A stretch of DNA of 64,000 nucleotides from Sphingobium lactosutens (GCF_013393185.1 NZ_QJQX01000022.1:98029-162028), one strand, 5' to 3'. Numbered from the stretch's first letter, positions 9,248-18,420 are shown. The notes: a model not told the origin generated them from the letters alone. A program made the numbers and translations.

Positions 9248-9955
9248 TCAGGGCAACCGTGCGCCCTCCTCCTCACGCACAATGCCGAGGCCGTTACGGA
9301 TGATATTCTGGGCAATCTCCCGGATATGCCGCTCAACCAGCGCCTGAGAGAGCTCCACATCGCCGCTAAGCACCGCCTCCATCATCATACGGTGCTCATC
9401 TGATTTTTGACGCGGACGCTTGCGCACGAGAGCGGATATCCGACGATAGCGACGCGCACGTTCAAAGAGCGTGTGACGGATTTCCCGGAACGTAGGCGAA
9501 TCGGTGGCAGCCACCAGCCGATCATGGAACTCACTGTGGAGGCGATCCCAATCGGCAGAGGTGCGCAATTCGTCTCCCATCGCCTCCTCAAGGCGATCGA
9601 GACGATGAAAAGCCGATATGATGCGGGCTTTCCAGTCGGCATCACCGCGCGCGATCGAGCGGCCGATACACTCCCGCTCTATGACGACGCGCGCATCGGT
9701 GATGTCGAGCAAATCTTCTTCTGTAATCGGCGCCACGAAAAAGCCGCGCTGCCCTTCGGCGACGACCAGCCCCTCAACGACCAGCCGAGACAGCGCTTCG
9801 CGAAGCGTAGAAAAGCTGACGCCGTACATGGATCGGAGCGCTTCAAACCGAAGCTTTGCACCGGGCTCCAAAACGCAGCTGATGACGTCTTCACGCATGC
9901 GTCTCAGCACATCTACCCCAAGAGTGCCGCCCGCCGGGAGCTGAGACTTCTGCAT
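9248..9955 (-). CDS. GntR-family regulator, FCD (FadR-like) type
   Basis: This is a 235-residue GntR regulator. It has an N-terminal winged helix (LEPGAKLRFEALRSMYGVSF, then STLREALSRLVVEGLV) and an all-helical FCD effector domain with DARVVIERECIGRSI and LHSEFHDRLV, whose Asp and His residues usually hold a metal and a small acid ligand. The ATG at 9955 is chosen because GGAG lies about 9 bp upstream. It lies between the FAH operon and the divergent TonB receptor gene, so it may control both. Confidence 0.88.
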   Translation of the reverse strand: MQKSQLPAGGTLGVDVLRRMREDVISCVLEPGAKLRFEALRSMYGVSFSTLREALSRLVVEGLVVAEGQRGFFVAPITEEDLLDITDARVVIERECIGRSIARGDADWKARIISAFHRLDRLEEAMGDELRTSADWDRLHSEFHDRLVAATDSPTFREIRHTLFERARRYRRISALVRKRPRQKSDEHRMMMEAVLSGDVELSQALVERHIREIAQNIIRNGLGIVREEEGARLP

Positions 9956-10085
9956 GACATCATTCTCCAAAACCAAAGGACGCCGCTTAGCCGCCCCCCC
10001 CCGCTATGGCTAACCCGTATCGATACCGGAAAGCGCGGTAATAGCTGGACACGCTATCCCGACAGCGCCTTCGATCCAAGACATT

Positions 10086-10277
10086 TTACGAAAATTCGAA
10101 TCGCGCATTTATTTCGTAAATCGGTGGTATTTGATTGCCTCATCGAGGTCGAAAGCCAAATTTTTGGCCTCAAAAACGGCAGTTGTGTGGCGTTTTCTTT
10201 AAAAATATGACCCCGTTCCATAATTACGAAATTAACTTGCAGCGGTGACGTTAATCGCATTATGGTGGGTTACGAAA
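10086..10277. promoter_or_regulatory. Four TTACGAAA boxes upstream of the TonB receptor gene
   Basis: The 8-mer TTACGAAA occurs at 10086-10093, 10224-10231 and 10270-10277 on the plus strand and at 10112-10119 on the minus strand, all between the GntR and receptor genes. The copies sit in AT-rich contexts such as AATTACGAAATT. Four copies in 190 bp is far above chance (about 0.006 expected in 200 bp on both strands). I infer a multi-site operator or activator array for the receptor-dehydrogenase-cupin operon, the GntR gene, or both. Confidence 0.6.
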
Positions 10278-10299
10278 AAAATATGGAGGGGAGAGCCAA

Positions 10300-12780
10300 A
10301 TGGTTCATACGAAGCTTTTGGGCAGCGCGGGCATCGGCGCGCTTTTCGTCAGTGTGCTGAGCGGTCCGGCATTTGCGCAACAACCAGCGTCGGCGGATGC
10401 GCCACCTTCAGCAACCAGGCCCGCTTCATCCGGTTCCATCGCCGATATCATCGTCACGGCAAACCGTCGATCTCAGAGGCTCCAGGACGTGGGCATGGCA
10501 ATCAGCCAGTTCTCGGGGAATGATCTGGCAAAGCAGGGCGTGACATCAGCTATCGACATCGCTCAAATCGTGCCCGGCGTCTATGTCGCGGGCGCCTTTG
10601 GGGGCCAGAGCCAGCAATATACGATCCGCGGTGTCACCCAGTCCGACTATCTCGATACGATCGAGAACCCGGTCGCCTTTTATGTGGACGATGTCTATGT
10701 CACGGCATCGCAGGGGCAGACACTATCCTTGCTCGATATTGATCGAGTAGAGATATTGAAGGGCCCTCAAGGTACGCTGTTCGGCCGAAACGCGACCGGC
10801 GGACTAGTGCACAACATTGTGGCGAAGCCAAAACTCGAAACGTTTGAAGGATATGGGCGCGTGACCTATGCGCGCTTCAATGAAGTAAATGCTCAGGGGG
10901 CGCTCAACATCCCTCTTGGAACCAATGCCGCCTTTCGCGGCTCAGCGCTCTATTCGCGGATCGATAATTTCTGGAAGAATGTCTATCCAGCAGGCGCGGC
11001 GGGCAGTCGCGTCATCACATCGTTCGCACCGAATGGCGCTACCGTGTCCCCGAGCGGAGAAGATGTCGGCGGTGGCCGCAACGTAGCGCTGCGCGGGCAA
11101 TTGCTGATCGAGCCGACGGCTGCGCTCAGCATCCGCCTGACGGCCAATTACGCGAACAGCCATCAGTCCACGGCACCCTATTCGAGCGAAGCGACCATCG
11201 CCACGGTCGATTCCCAGGACAGAATTATCGGCCAGGATCGTGTCTCATCGACCGAAACACGGCTCGCAATCGGTCCCGGCGGCGCCAATTATACCGGCCC
11301 TGCAGTGATCGTCCCCGTCCTCAACGGCGTGCTGTCACGTCCGGCTGCAGGTGGCAATTTCTATGGCTATGTTCCGGTCGATCCGGACAAGCTTCAGCTG
11401 TCCTCAGCCTATGCGCGGAGCGATCTCAATCGGACCGAAGCGCAAATCTATGCCGCGCACATCTCCTATGATCTGGGTGGTGTCGAAATCAGTTCGATCA
11501 CGTCGTACCAGAAATATTTCAAGAACTTCTATCTGAGCGACGGGACACCCAATGACACCATTGCTTTTGGCGATCGTTCGGACACGACGGCATGGTCGGA
11601 AGAGTTTAGGATCGCCGGAAAGACAGATCGCCTGAACTGGCAAACTGGATTGTTCTATCTCGATAATCGCGTCAACGCGCTTCAGGGCGTGATCGAACCG
11701 CCCGGATCCGCGCTCGCGAACCTTTCGGCGATGGCGTCGGGCAGGCCGATCCTGGCCATTGTCGGCAACCAGCTGAACACGCAATTGCGGTTTCGCTCTC
11801 GGTCTATCTCAGCCTTTGGGCAGGCCGAATACAGCTTCGCCGACCGCTGGACGATCATCATGGGCGCCCGATATATCCACGAGAATCAGACCAACAGCTA
11901 CCGCGAATTCAACGCGTTGAACCAGGATTCCTATCAAATCAGCGATATCGTGACCGCCCCGTCCTTCCAGCCGGATTATGATGACCGCAGGACTTTCAAT
12001 CTGTGGACCGGCAAGGCGCAAATCGAATTCAGGCCCGCCGCTGGACTTCTCCTCTACGCGGGAGTCAACCGTGGTGTGAAGGCCGGCAATTATAATGCGC
12101 CGCTGACCTTCAGCCCCGCCGATATCGTGCCGGTCGCCAACATTGCCTATAAGCCAGAGACGCTATTGAGCTATGAGGGAGGCGCCAAATGGTCTCACGG
12201 CCCCTTCCAGCTGGCCGGTTCGGGCTTTTACTATGACTATAAGGATTATCAGGCGTTCGTGTTCAGCACCGCGTCCGGAGTGGTCCGCAACGTCGACGCA
12301 CAAGTCTACGGCGCTGATGTCGATGCATCGCTGAATGTCGCGACCGGTCTTCGGCTCGGCGCAAGCTTCGCCTATCAACATGCACGCATTCCCAACTTCG
12401 CCATTGCGCCAGGCGTGTTCCGGACCGTCCGGCCGCCATATTCACCCCGCACCCAGGTTACGGGCACAATTGATTACACCGTGCCGGACACTGTGCTGGG
12501 TGGCACGCTTTCCTTCAATGCTACGGCGAATTATGCTGGTGCCATCTATAATAATATCCGCAACTTTGCCTCGCAGCGTTTCGCGGGCCGGACATTGGTC
12601 AACCTGTCTGCGACCTGGGAAGACAAGCAGCGCGGCATAAGCATCACGGCCTATGGCAAGAATGTAACCGACGAACGCTATGGCCAGATCGGGTTCGACA
12701 ACACCGCTGTTATCGGCGCGCAGTTCGTTTCCTATGGACCACCGGCGAGCTATGGCCTGACGCTGGGCTACCGTTTCTGA
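10300..12780 (+). CDS. TonB-dependent outer-membrane receptor
   Basis: The 826-residue protein starts with a signal peptide ending near AFAQ, then a TonB-box-like ADIIVTANRR, a plug domain (AISQFSGNDL, YTIRGVTQ, RVEILKGPQGTLFGRNATGG) and a 22-strand-type barrel ending in the terminal aromatic of LTLGYRF. It should bring a substrate across the outer membrane using the proton motive force. GGAGGGGAGAG precedes the ATG. It is followed by the dehydrogenase and cupin genes on the same strand, in an island rich in aromatic-type catabolic genes. That suggests uptake of the pathway substrate, a common arrangement in sphingomonads, rather than a siderophore. Confidence 0.92.
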   Translation: MVHTKLLGSAGIGALFVSVLSGPAFAQQPASADAPPSATRPASSGSIADIIVTANRRSQRLQDVGMAISQFSGNDLAKQGVTSAIDIAQIVPGVYVAGAFGGQSQQYTIRGVTQSDYLDTIENPVAFYVDDVYVTASQGQTLSLLDIDRVEILKGPQGTLFGRNATGGLVHNIVAKPKLETFEGYGRVTYARFNEVNAQGALNIPLGTNAAFRGSALYSRIDNFWKNVYPAGAAGSRVITSFAPNGATVSPSGEDVGGGRNVALRGQLLIEPTAALSIRLTANYANSHQSTAPYSSEATIATVDSQDRIIGQDRVSSTETRLAIGPGGANYTGPAVIVPVLNGVLSRPAAGGNFYGYVPVDPDKLQLSSAYARSDLNRTEAQIYAAHISYDLGGVEISSITSYQKYFKNFYLSDGTPNDTIAFGDRSDTTAWSEEFRIAGKTDRLNWQTGLFYLDNRVNALQGVIEPPGSALANLSAMASGRPILAIVGNQLNTQLRFRSRSISAFGQAEYSFADRWTIIMGARYIHENQTNSYREFNALNQDSYQISDIVTAPSFQPDYDDRRTFNLWTGKAQIEFRPAAGLLLYAGVNRGVKAGNYNAPLTFSPADIVPVANIAYKPETLLSYEGGAKWSHGPFQLAGSGFYYDYKDYQAFVFSTASGVVRNVDAQVYGADVDASLNVATGLRLGASFAYQHARIPNFAIAPGVFRTVRPPYSPRTQVTGTIDYTVPDTVLGGTLSFNATANYAGAIYNNIRNFASQRFAGRTLVNLSATWEDKQRGISITAYGKNVTDERYGQIGFDNTAVIGAQFVSYGPPASYGLTLGYRF

Positions 12781-12897
12781 CCCAAAGTGGAACGCGACTT
12801 TGTGCGCGCTCCATTGCCTTCGGGACGCTATAGACTGAAAATAAAAACGGGCGATCCGGTGAAAAATTCCGGACGACCATGAAAGAAGGGAGAGGTG

Positions 12898-14052
12898 ATG
12901 ACCGGATTGCTTGCGGAGGCCGCCAATGGCCACGTCGAAGTGCCTGATATGATGACGGCAGCCCGAATGCACGAAGTCGGCGGTCCGCTCATTCTGGAAA
13001 GGGTTCCTACCCCTACCCTCGGATCGATGGATGTCCTGGTGCGGGTCCGCTCCTGCGGGATCGTCCCCAACCTTGGCAACATCCTTGCGAACTGGACGAC
13101 CTGGTTCCCTCATATGCCGCTTCCGCCCCTGCCCGCAATCTTCGGGCTCGACCCTGCGGGTGAAGTGGTGGCAGTGGGCACTCATGTACATCGCATCCGG
13201 CCCGGCGATCGTGTTTACGTCAATCCGGGACGCTCATGCGGATCCTGCCGCCATTGTCGGCGCGGTGATGGTCTGTCGTGCCAACACTACGCGTTCCAGG
13301 GCTATTTCGGTTTCAGCGAGCATGCCCTCCAGACATATGGCGATTATGCCAGCGGTGGGATGGGTGAATATATCGCAGCGCCGGCATCCTCCATCGTCCA
13401 GTTGCCAGATTGCATGTCCTTCGATCAGGCGGCGCGGCTCGGCTATATGGGCACGGGCTACTCGGCCCTGAAAAAGGCGCATGTCGGGCCGACCGACACC
13501 ATTCTCGTGAACGGCATCTCGGGCACACTCGGTATCGCATGCGCCCTATTTGGGCTGGCGATGGGCGCGAAGAAGATTCTGGGGACCGCACGCGATCGTG
13601 CGCTTCTTGACGAGATCAAGGCCCTGTCTCCGGGCCGTATCGAGACCTTCTCGATCCATGACGGTCCCATCGACGATTGGGCGCGAACGCATACGGAATG
13701 CGGCGAGGGCGTGGATGCCTTCATCGATTGCAATGGCCCGGGCGCTGGGCACGATGCATTTCTCCAGGGCATCGCAGCGCTGCGACGGGGCGGCATCGCC
13801 ATCAATATTGGTGCAGTGATGGGGCCCGTGCCGATCGACGTGCACACCATGATGGATCGCAACCAGCACCTCCACGGCTCGGCATGGTTCACCACCCATG
13901 AAGGCCAGGAAATGGCGGACATGGTCGGCGCGGGCATCGTAGACTTCTCGATCCTCGAAACACAGGCGACGCCACTGGCTGACGTCAATCAGGCGATCTC
14001 CGGCATCGGGCAGCGTCACGGCGGCTTCTCCAACTTCACCATTCATCCCTGA
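12898..14052 (+). CDS. Zinc-type alcohol dehydrogenase with an altered catalytic zinc motif
   Basis: This 384-residue medium-chain dehydrogenase/reductase keeps the structural-zinc cluster (CGSCRHCRRGDGLSC, residues about 110-125) and a Rossmann glycine motif (NGISGTLGIA). The catalytic-zinc region is unusual: the normal GHE is replaced by GLDPAGEV, and the usual CGxCxxDxH stretch reads SCGIVPNLG. The catalytic metal or mechanism may therefore differ. GAAGGGAGAGG precedes the ATG at 12898. It lies 117 bp after the receptor gene and 46 bp before the cupin gene, likely in one transcript, and probably oxidises an alcohol intermediate. No terminator was seen between receptor and dehydrogenase. 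Confidence 0.82.
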   Translation: MTGLLAEAANGHVEVPDMMTAARMHEVGGPLILERVPTPTLGSMDVLVRVRSCGIVPNLGNILANWTTWFPHMPLPPLPAIFGLDPAGEVVAVGTHVHRIRPGDRVYVNPGRSCGSCRHCRRGDGLSCQHYAFQGYFGFSEHALQTYGDYASGGMGEYIAAPASSIVQLPDCMSFDQAARLGYMGTGYSALKKAHVGPTDTILVNGISGTLGIACALFGLAMGAKKILGTARDRALLDEIKALSPGRIETFSIHDGPIDDWARTHTECGEGVDAFIDCNGPGAGHDAFLQGIAALRRGGIAINIGAVMGPVPIDVHTMMDRNQHLHGSAWFTTHEGQEMADMVGAGIVDFSILETQATPLADVNQAISGIGQRHGGFSNFTIHP

Positions 14053-14098
14053 TGGCTGCGGATATCGTGCGCGCCATGCACAAGGAGGATTGAGACCA

Positions 14099-14629
14099 AT
14101 GAGACGCATCGTGACGAGGGTGGACGAGACCGGCAAATCCCGCGTGACGAGCGACGGCTCGCCACCGCGCGAGCGAGTGCTGTGCCATACGCCGGGCTTT
14201 GTTTCGTCACCTATCTGGATGGCGGTAGGCGCGACCACCGCAGAGCAGCGATCCGACGCGCTTCTGGAACGCACGAGCCTTCTGGCGCCTCCAGGCGGAG
14301 CGACCTTCCTCGTCGTGACCTTTCCGCCCGACTCGGTGATGGGGTCTGCGGACTTCGATCCTGTGGCAGCGGGTCAGGAGCATCTGGAAGCGGCACCCGG
14401 TATTGCGGATACGTTCGAACCGCAATCCCCAGGCATGCATCGCACGCCTACACTCGACTATGTCACCGTCATTGCCGGACGGATCGTGCTCGAGCTGGAC
14501 GAGGGGCAGTGCGTAACGCTCGTCGCAGGAGACACGGTTGTCCAGCATGGCGTGCGTCATGCGTGGAGGAACCCTGGCCATACACCCGCGACCCTGTCGT
14601 TCGTCATGCTGACCCACCAACCCGACTGA
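14099..14629 (+). CDS. Cupin-domain protein
   Basis: This 176-residue protein has one C-terminal cupin fold: THTLDY-like HRTPTLDYVTVIAGRIVLELDEG, then GDTVVQHGVRHAWRNPG, containing His residues suited to bind a metal. AAGGAGG precedes the ATG at 14099, 11 bp away. Similar small cupins next to catabolic dehydrogenases act as sensors, isomerases or dioxygenases, so the role is open. It ends the receptor-dehydrogenase-cupin unit and converges on the LysR gene downstream. Confidence 0.8.
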   Translation: MRRIVTRVDETGKSRVTSDGSPPRERVLCHTPGFVSSPIWMAVGATTAEQRSDALLERTSLLAPPGGATFLVVTFPPDSVMGSADFDPVAAGQEHLEAAPGIADTFEPQSPGMHRTPTLDYVTVIAGRIVLELDEGQCVTLVAGDTVVQHGVRHAWRNPGHTPATLSFVMLTHQPD

Positions 14630-14671
14630 TACGCACCGAAATCGGTTGTGCCTGCCCTCGTCCGGTCCGGA

Positions 14672-15610
14672 TCACGCATCCCTCACGGCCTCCTGATCCT
14701 GTATCGATACGCGTAGCTGGCGCGCCGTCTCCCATAACAGCTGACGAACCCAGACATGGACGCCAGAATGATGCGTGCGATCGGTCCAGGACATATTGAT
14801 CTCGATCGGTACGTCGATCGGGAACGGACGGATTATGAGCCCGCCTTCGAGCTGGCGCGCAAGGCGTTCGGGAATGGACGCCACCAGCCTGCTTCCCACA
14901 AGCAACCGTTCGATGCTGTCGTGACTGGGGACGGAAACCGTGGGCATCAGGGAAACGCCCTGAGCCCGTAACAGTGGAACGAACAGCGCTTCCCAGCGCC
15001 CGTTATGCGTTACCACAAGATGCTGTGCATCCCTGTAGTCCTGAACGGTGAACGCAGCGGTGGCCAACGGATTGGCCGGATCCATGACGCAGACGTAGCG
15101 ATCGGTGAACAGCCGCCGCCGGTAGAATGACTCGCCGTCCATATTCATCGGGCCAAGCACGATGTCGGCCAGTCCCTCGCTGAGCTGCCGCCGCCCTTCT
15201 ACCGCCGCTTCATGCAATTCGATCCTCAGCCCCGGTGCGTTCTCCCGGATCCGGCGCAGGGCGTCGGGAATGAGGGCGCGCCGTTCGTGGAAATTGCACG
15301 AAATGACCACCTGTCCCTGCGCGTTGCCTGGACAGAAGTCACCTGGCGTCAGAGCCTGTTCCATCGCGATGAGCATCGGTCGCAATGTCGCGACCAGATC
15401 GACACAACGCGGCGTCGCGACGATGCTGTTGCCTGCGCGAACGAACAGAGGATCACCAAAGACGCGGCGTAGCGCCTTGATACGGTAGCTGACGGTCGAC
15501 TGTTCGACACCAAGCCGCTCTGCCGCACCGGTGAAGGAGGCCGCATCGTGAATGGCGGCTAGGGTTCTCAACGTACCCAGATCCAGTTTGTCCAGCACAT
15601 CCCTCTCCAT
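14672..15610 (-). CDS. LysR-family regulator beside the P450 gene
   Basis: This is a 312-residue LysR regulator. The N-terminal helix-turn-helix reads DLGTLRTLAAIHDAASFTGAA followed by QSTVSYRIKALRRVFGDPLFVR; the effector domain follows. It is divergent from the cytochrome P450 gene with an 85-bp gap containing a strong palindrome, the layout of a LysR gene controlling its neighbour. Two LysR genes and one GntR gene within 15 kb suggest separately controlled catabolic steps. Confidence 0.88.
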   Translation of the reverse strand: MERDVLDKLDLGTLRTLAAIHDAASFTGAAERLGVEQSTVSYRIKALRRVFGDPLFVRAGNSIVATPRCVDLVATLRPMLIAMEQALTPGDFCPGNAQGQVVISCNFHERRALIPDALRRIRENAPGLRIELHEAAVEGRRQLSEGLADIVLGPMNMDGESFYRRRLFTDRYVCVMDPANPLATAAFTVQDYRDAQHLVVTHNGRWEALFVPLLRAQGVSLMPTVSVPSHDSIERLLVGSRLVASIPERLARQLEGGLIIRPFPIDVPIEINMSWTDRTHHSGVHVWVRQLLWETARQLRVSIQDQEAVRDA

Positions 15611-15642
15611 CTAATTATTAAATCGCTTCTATTGAGACGATA

Positions 15643-15660
15643 GCATTTATCGATTGATGC
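15643..15660. promoter_or_regulatory. Palindrome in the LysR/P450 divergent promoter
   Basis: Bases 15643-15660 read GCATTTATCGATTGATGC, with symmetric halves GCAT, ATCGAT and ATGC (14 of 18 positions). A site of this size in the 85-bp gap between a LysR gene and its divergent neighbour is a good operator candidate. It also covers two in-frame upstream starts for the P450, which supports the start at 15696. Confidence 0.45.
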
Positions 15661-15695
15661 CGACCGAATATTCATCGCTTCAGGAGAAAAAATTC

Positions 15696-16886
15696 ATGCA
15701 TCAGGACGACTGGGCGGACGGATTACCCGCAATCGACGACATTATAATGGGCGATCTCATGGAGGACCCCTACCCCATCTATGCCCGTGCCCGTGAAATG
15801 GGATCGGTCGTACGCATCGCTGCAACCGGGCTGTGCCTCGTCACCCATTTCGACGACATCATCGCCATCGAGCGGGATCCGGAGACCTTTTCGTCGCGGA
15901 TTCCGGAATCGAACGTGGTGCAGCTGTTCGGTGCCAATCTGATGCGCAAGGATGGGCACGATCATCGCCGCGAGCGTCAGGCGATCGACCCCGCGCTCCG
16001 ACCGGGCACAGCCAAGCGCTGCTGGGCGCCACGCCTTGAAGCGATTGTCGATGATATCCTTAACGAAGTTGAGCCTCTCGGCCAGGCCGACCTGTTCAGC
16101 GCCGTCGCGGAACCGATCGCAGGCAGGGCCTTGATTGAGGTTATCGGATTTGTCGACCTCGAGTGGCAAACCATAGCCCGCTGGTCGCAGGCCATGATGG
16201 ATGGGAGCAGCAATTATTCGCAGGACAGCGAGCCTCGCCTCCGGGCGCTGGCCGCAGGTCGCGAGATTGAGCGTGCTGTCGATCTAAGCTTAAATCAGGC
16301 TGGCGGACCGCCTGAGGATTCGATCCTTGGCTCTATGTCGCGCGCCGGTCTTAGCCGGGAGGAAATACATGGCAACGCGAAAGTCGCGGTCGGCGGCGGG
16401 TTCAACGAACCGAGAGATTCGCTGCTCTCGCTCCTGCTGGGCGTTCTGAGCGATCCGGTCCAGCGGGATCGGCTGCTGTCCGATCCTGCACTTTGGCCTG
16501 CGGCCTTCGACGAGGCCGTCCGCTGGATATCTCCGATCGGCATGTATCCACGAAAGCTGACCCGGGATGCCAGTATCGGCGGCGTGACACTGCCGCGCGG
16601 GGCGCTCATCGGACTGTCGGTCGCGGCCGCAAATCGTGAGCCGGAGCGGTTTGTCGATCCGGATCGGTTCGATTTGTCCCGCCCCAAGGTAAAGAACCTC
16701 GCCTTTGGATCCGGTCCGCATTTTTGCGCAGGAAGCTGGGTCGCGCGCACGCTGGTCGGCGGCATTGCCGGCCCCCGGATTTTTTCGCGATTGTCGGCCT
16801 TGCGCCTCGTGGATTCCGAAACGGTGCCGGTGCGCGGATGGGTGTTTCGCGGCCCTACCAGTCTTCCTGCCCAGTGGACTGTTTAG
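15696..16886 (+). CDS. Cytochrome P450 with a non-canonical I-helix
   Basis: This 396-residue soluble bacterial P450 carries the haem-ligand loop FGSGPHFCAGSW (Cys about 344) and an ExxR motif (EAVR in the K-helix). The I-helix, normally AGxxT, reads VGGGFNEPRDSLLS here: the conserved acid-threonine pair is replaced by N-E-P. That can change proton delivery or favour an unusual reaction. AGGAG at 15682 fixes the ATG at 15696. It is followed by a formaldehyde-dehydrogenase remnant and a [2Fe-2S] ferredoxin gene, its likely redox partner; no ferredoxin reductase is nearby. Demethylation of a methoxy compound is suggested by that context, not shown. Confidence 0.9.
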   Translation: MHQDDWADGLPAIDDIIMGDLMEDPYPIYARAREMGSVVRIAATGLCLVTHFDDIIAIERDPETFSSRIPESNVVQLFGANLMRKDGHDHRRERQAIDPALRPGTAKRCWAPRLEAIVDDILNEVEPLGQADLFSAVAEPIAGRALIEVIGFVDLEWQTIARWSQAMMDGSSNYSQDSEPRLRALAAGREIERAVDLSLNQAGGPPEDSILGSMSRAGLSREEIHGNAKVAVGGGFNEPRDSLLSLLLGVLSDPVQRDRLLSDPALWPAAFDEAVRWISPIGMYPRKLTRDASIGGVTLPRGALIGLSVAAANREPERFVDPDRFDLSRPKVKNLAFGSGPHFCAGSWVARTLVGGIAGPRIFSRLSALRLVDSETVPVRGWVFRGPTSLPAQWTV

Positions 16887-16928
16887 GGTTGAGGCGTGAT
16901 CGCCGCATCCCCTTAAGGAACTAACATC

Positions 16929-17367
16929 ATGAAAACCCGCGCAGCCGTCGCCTTCGAGGCGAGAAAGCCCCTCGAAATCGTGGAACTAGGCCTAGAAGGT
17001 CCGAGGTCCGGCGAGGTGCCTGTCGAGATCATGGCGACTGACATTTGCCACACAGATGCCTACACGCTCGATGGCCTCGACAGCGAGGGACTGTTCCCAA
17101 GCGTGCTGGGCCATAAGGGTGCCAGTATCGTGTGCGAGGTTAGCATCGAGGCCGAGTATCATGCCAAGTGACCAGGTTATCCCGCTCCATACGCCGGAAT
17201 GCTGTCAGTGCAAGTCCTGCCTCAGCGCCAAGACAAATCTGTGCAAAGCGAACCGCGCAGCACAGCGCAAGGGCCTGATGCCCGACAACAAGACGCGCTT
17301 GATTTACAAGTCGCTGGACAAGGCAAACCAGGTTTTCGACATGATGCATTTCAGTGAAATATTCTGA
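16929..17367 (+). pseudogene. Wreck of a glutathione-dependent formaldehyde dehydrogenase
   Basis: The first 76 or so codons are a near-perfect class III alcohol dehydrogenase start: MKTRAAVAFEARKPLEIVE, then ICHTDAYTLDG and the GHKG form of GHEG. The frame then breaks near 17160. Further recognisable pieces follow in another frame: the structural-zinc region PLHTPECCQCKSCLSAKTNLC, then a jump to the extreme C-terminal helix (KANQVFDMMHF). About 250 central residues are missing, so this is non-functional. It lies between the P450 and ferredoxin genes, as expected if the P450 once released formaldehyde. Confidence 0.88.
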
Positions 17368-17463
17368 GCCACCGTGATCTATTGAGCAATATTATCAGAT
17401 CTATTGTTTCATCGCGGAGCATTTATACTGACATGTAGCCTATCTCGCGCAAGAGGATTAATG

Positions 17464-17781
17464 ATGGTTGATATTGTGATCACTGATCGCGACGGGAGCG
17501 AACGCAAGATTGCGGCAGACACTGGTCTTTCGCTCATGGAGGTCATTCGCGATAACGGCTTTGAACAGTTTCTCGCGATGTGCGGCGGAAGTTGTTCTTG
17601 CGGGACATGTCACGTCTATCTCTACGCCCCCGAAGGCGCCAGACTAGCCCCGGTCAGCGCGGATGAAGATGATCTTCTCAGCAGCAGCGAACATCGCGCG
17701 CCATTATCCCGATTGTCGTGTCAAATCCCGATCACTCAAAGCCTGGACGGCACAATGGTTATCATCGCTCCGGAAGGTTGA
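17464..17781 (+). CDS. [2Fe-2S] ferredoxin (putidaredoxin/adrenodoxin type)
   Basis: The 105-residue protein has the vertebrate-type cluster motif Cys-x5-Cys-x2-Cys (CGGSCSCGTC, residues about 40-48) and a fourth Cys in RLSCQIP near residue 85. The family carries electrons from an NAD(P)H reductase to P450s or Rieske oxygenases. AGAGG at about 17452 serves either of two adjacent ATGs (17461 or 17464). It is close downstream of the P450 gene, separated only by the ruined dehydrogenase gene, and is its probable partner. Confidence 0.92.
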   Translation: MVDIVITDRDGSERKIAADTGLSLMEVIRDNGFEQFLAMCGGSCSCGTCHVYLYAPEGARLAPVSADEDDLLSSSEHRAPLSRLSCQIPITQSLDGTMVIIAPEG

Positions 17782-17932
17782 GGATTTCAAACCCATAGCT
17801 CAACGTAGCCGGCGAGATGGTGCGCGCGGGTCGTGCTTCTCAAAAAACATAGCAAGTCACTCACCCAACCGGCGGACCTTTTTAATGCAAAGATGCACCA
17901 GAATTGTAAATTCGATCCTATGAAATAAAATA

Positions 17933-18340
17933 TCAGACAGAAAGCCACGCCAAGGCTGCTGTCTCCGATAAAAATGGACGGCATATTTCTTCGGAATATG
18001 TACGGATAAATTGCATTTTTGTTAAACTTGTATCGACGATGGCGGCTACCTTGTCTCCAGAAAAGCAGAATTTATTAAACAATTCTTGAACCCGGCGCAT
18101 CGTCTCTTGCGAATGGACCGGCGCGCCACGCTTAGCGATATGGGCACGGATGGGTTGACCGCGTGCATGTTCGGAACCTACACGATTTCTCAGCAACGTA
18201 AAATAGCGGTCGACAATCGCAGGTGTCCAGAAACCAGCGCAACGCACATTAATGATCCAACGACTCTAATCATAGTGGATGATGAAGAATTCATCGTCCC
18301 CGGCTCTTTGCGCCGTCGCAATTCGATCAATAAGCTGCAT
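17933..18340 (-). pseudogene. Small STAS-like protein gene with a premature TAG
   Basis: The minus strand encodes a small protein similar in pattern to short STAS/SpoIIAA-like proteins of sphingomonads: a GFWTPAIVDRYFTLLR segment, then GAPVHSQE, FSGDKVAAIVDTSLTKMQ and a C-terminal FLSETAALAWL. The best start, ATG at 18340 with GAGAGG upstream, gives 24 residues (MQLIDRIATAQ...) and then an in-frame TAG at 18266-18268, after which the family-like sequence continues to the TGA at 17933. Either the gene is dead or a GTG at 18247 gives a shortened product. The IS3 element lies about 40 bp away. Confidence 0.55.
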
Positions 18341-18381
18341 CGATTTTCACCTCTCATCTGAATGATGATATCGCAGCGGTT

Positions 18382-18408
18382 TGAACTGCGCCGGGTTTGC
18401 CGGAGGCT
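18382..18408. repeat. Terminal inverted repeat of the IS3 element, left
   Basis: This 27-bp end begins TGAACTGCGCC and is an exact reverse complement of 19676-19702. Preceded by target-site copy GTT. Confidence 0.93.
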
Positions 18409-18420
18409 ATTTGGTTTAAG

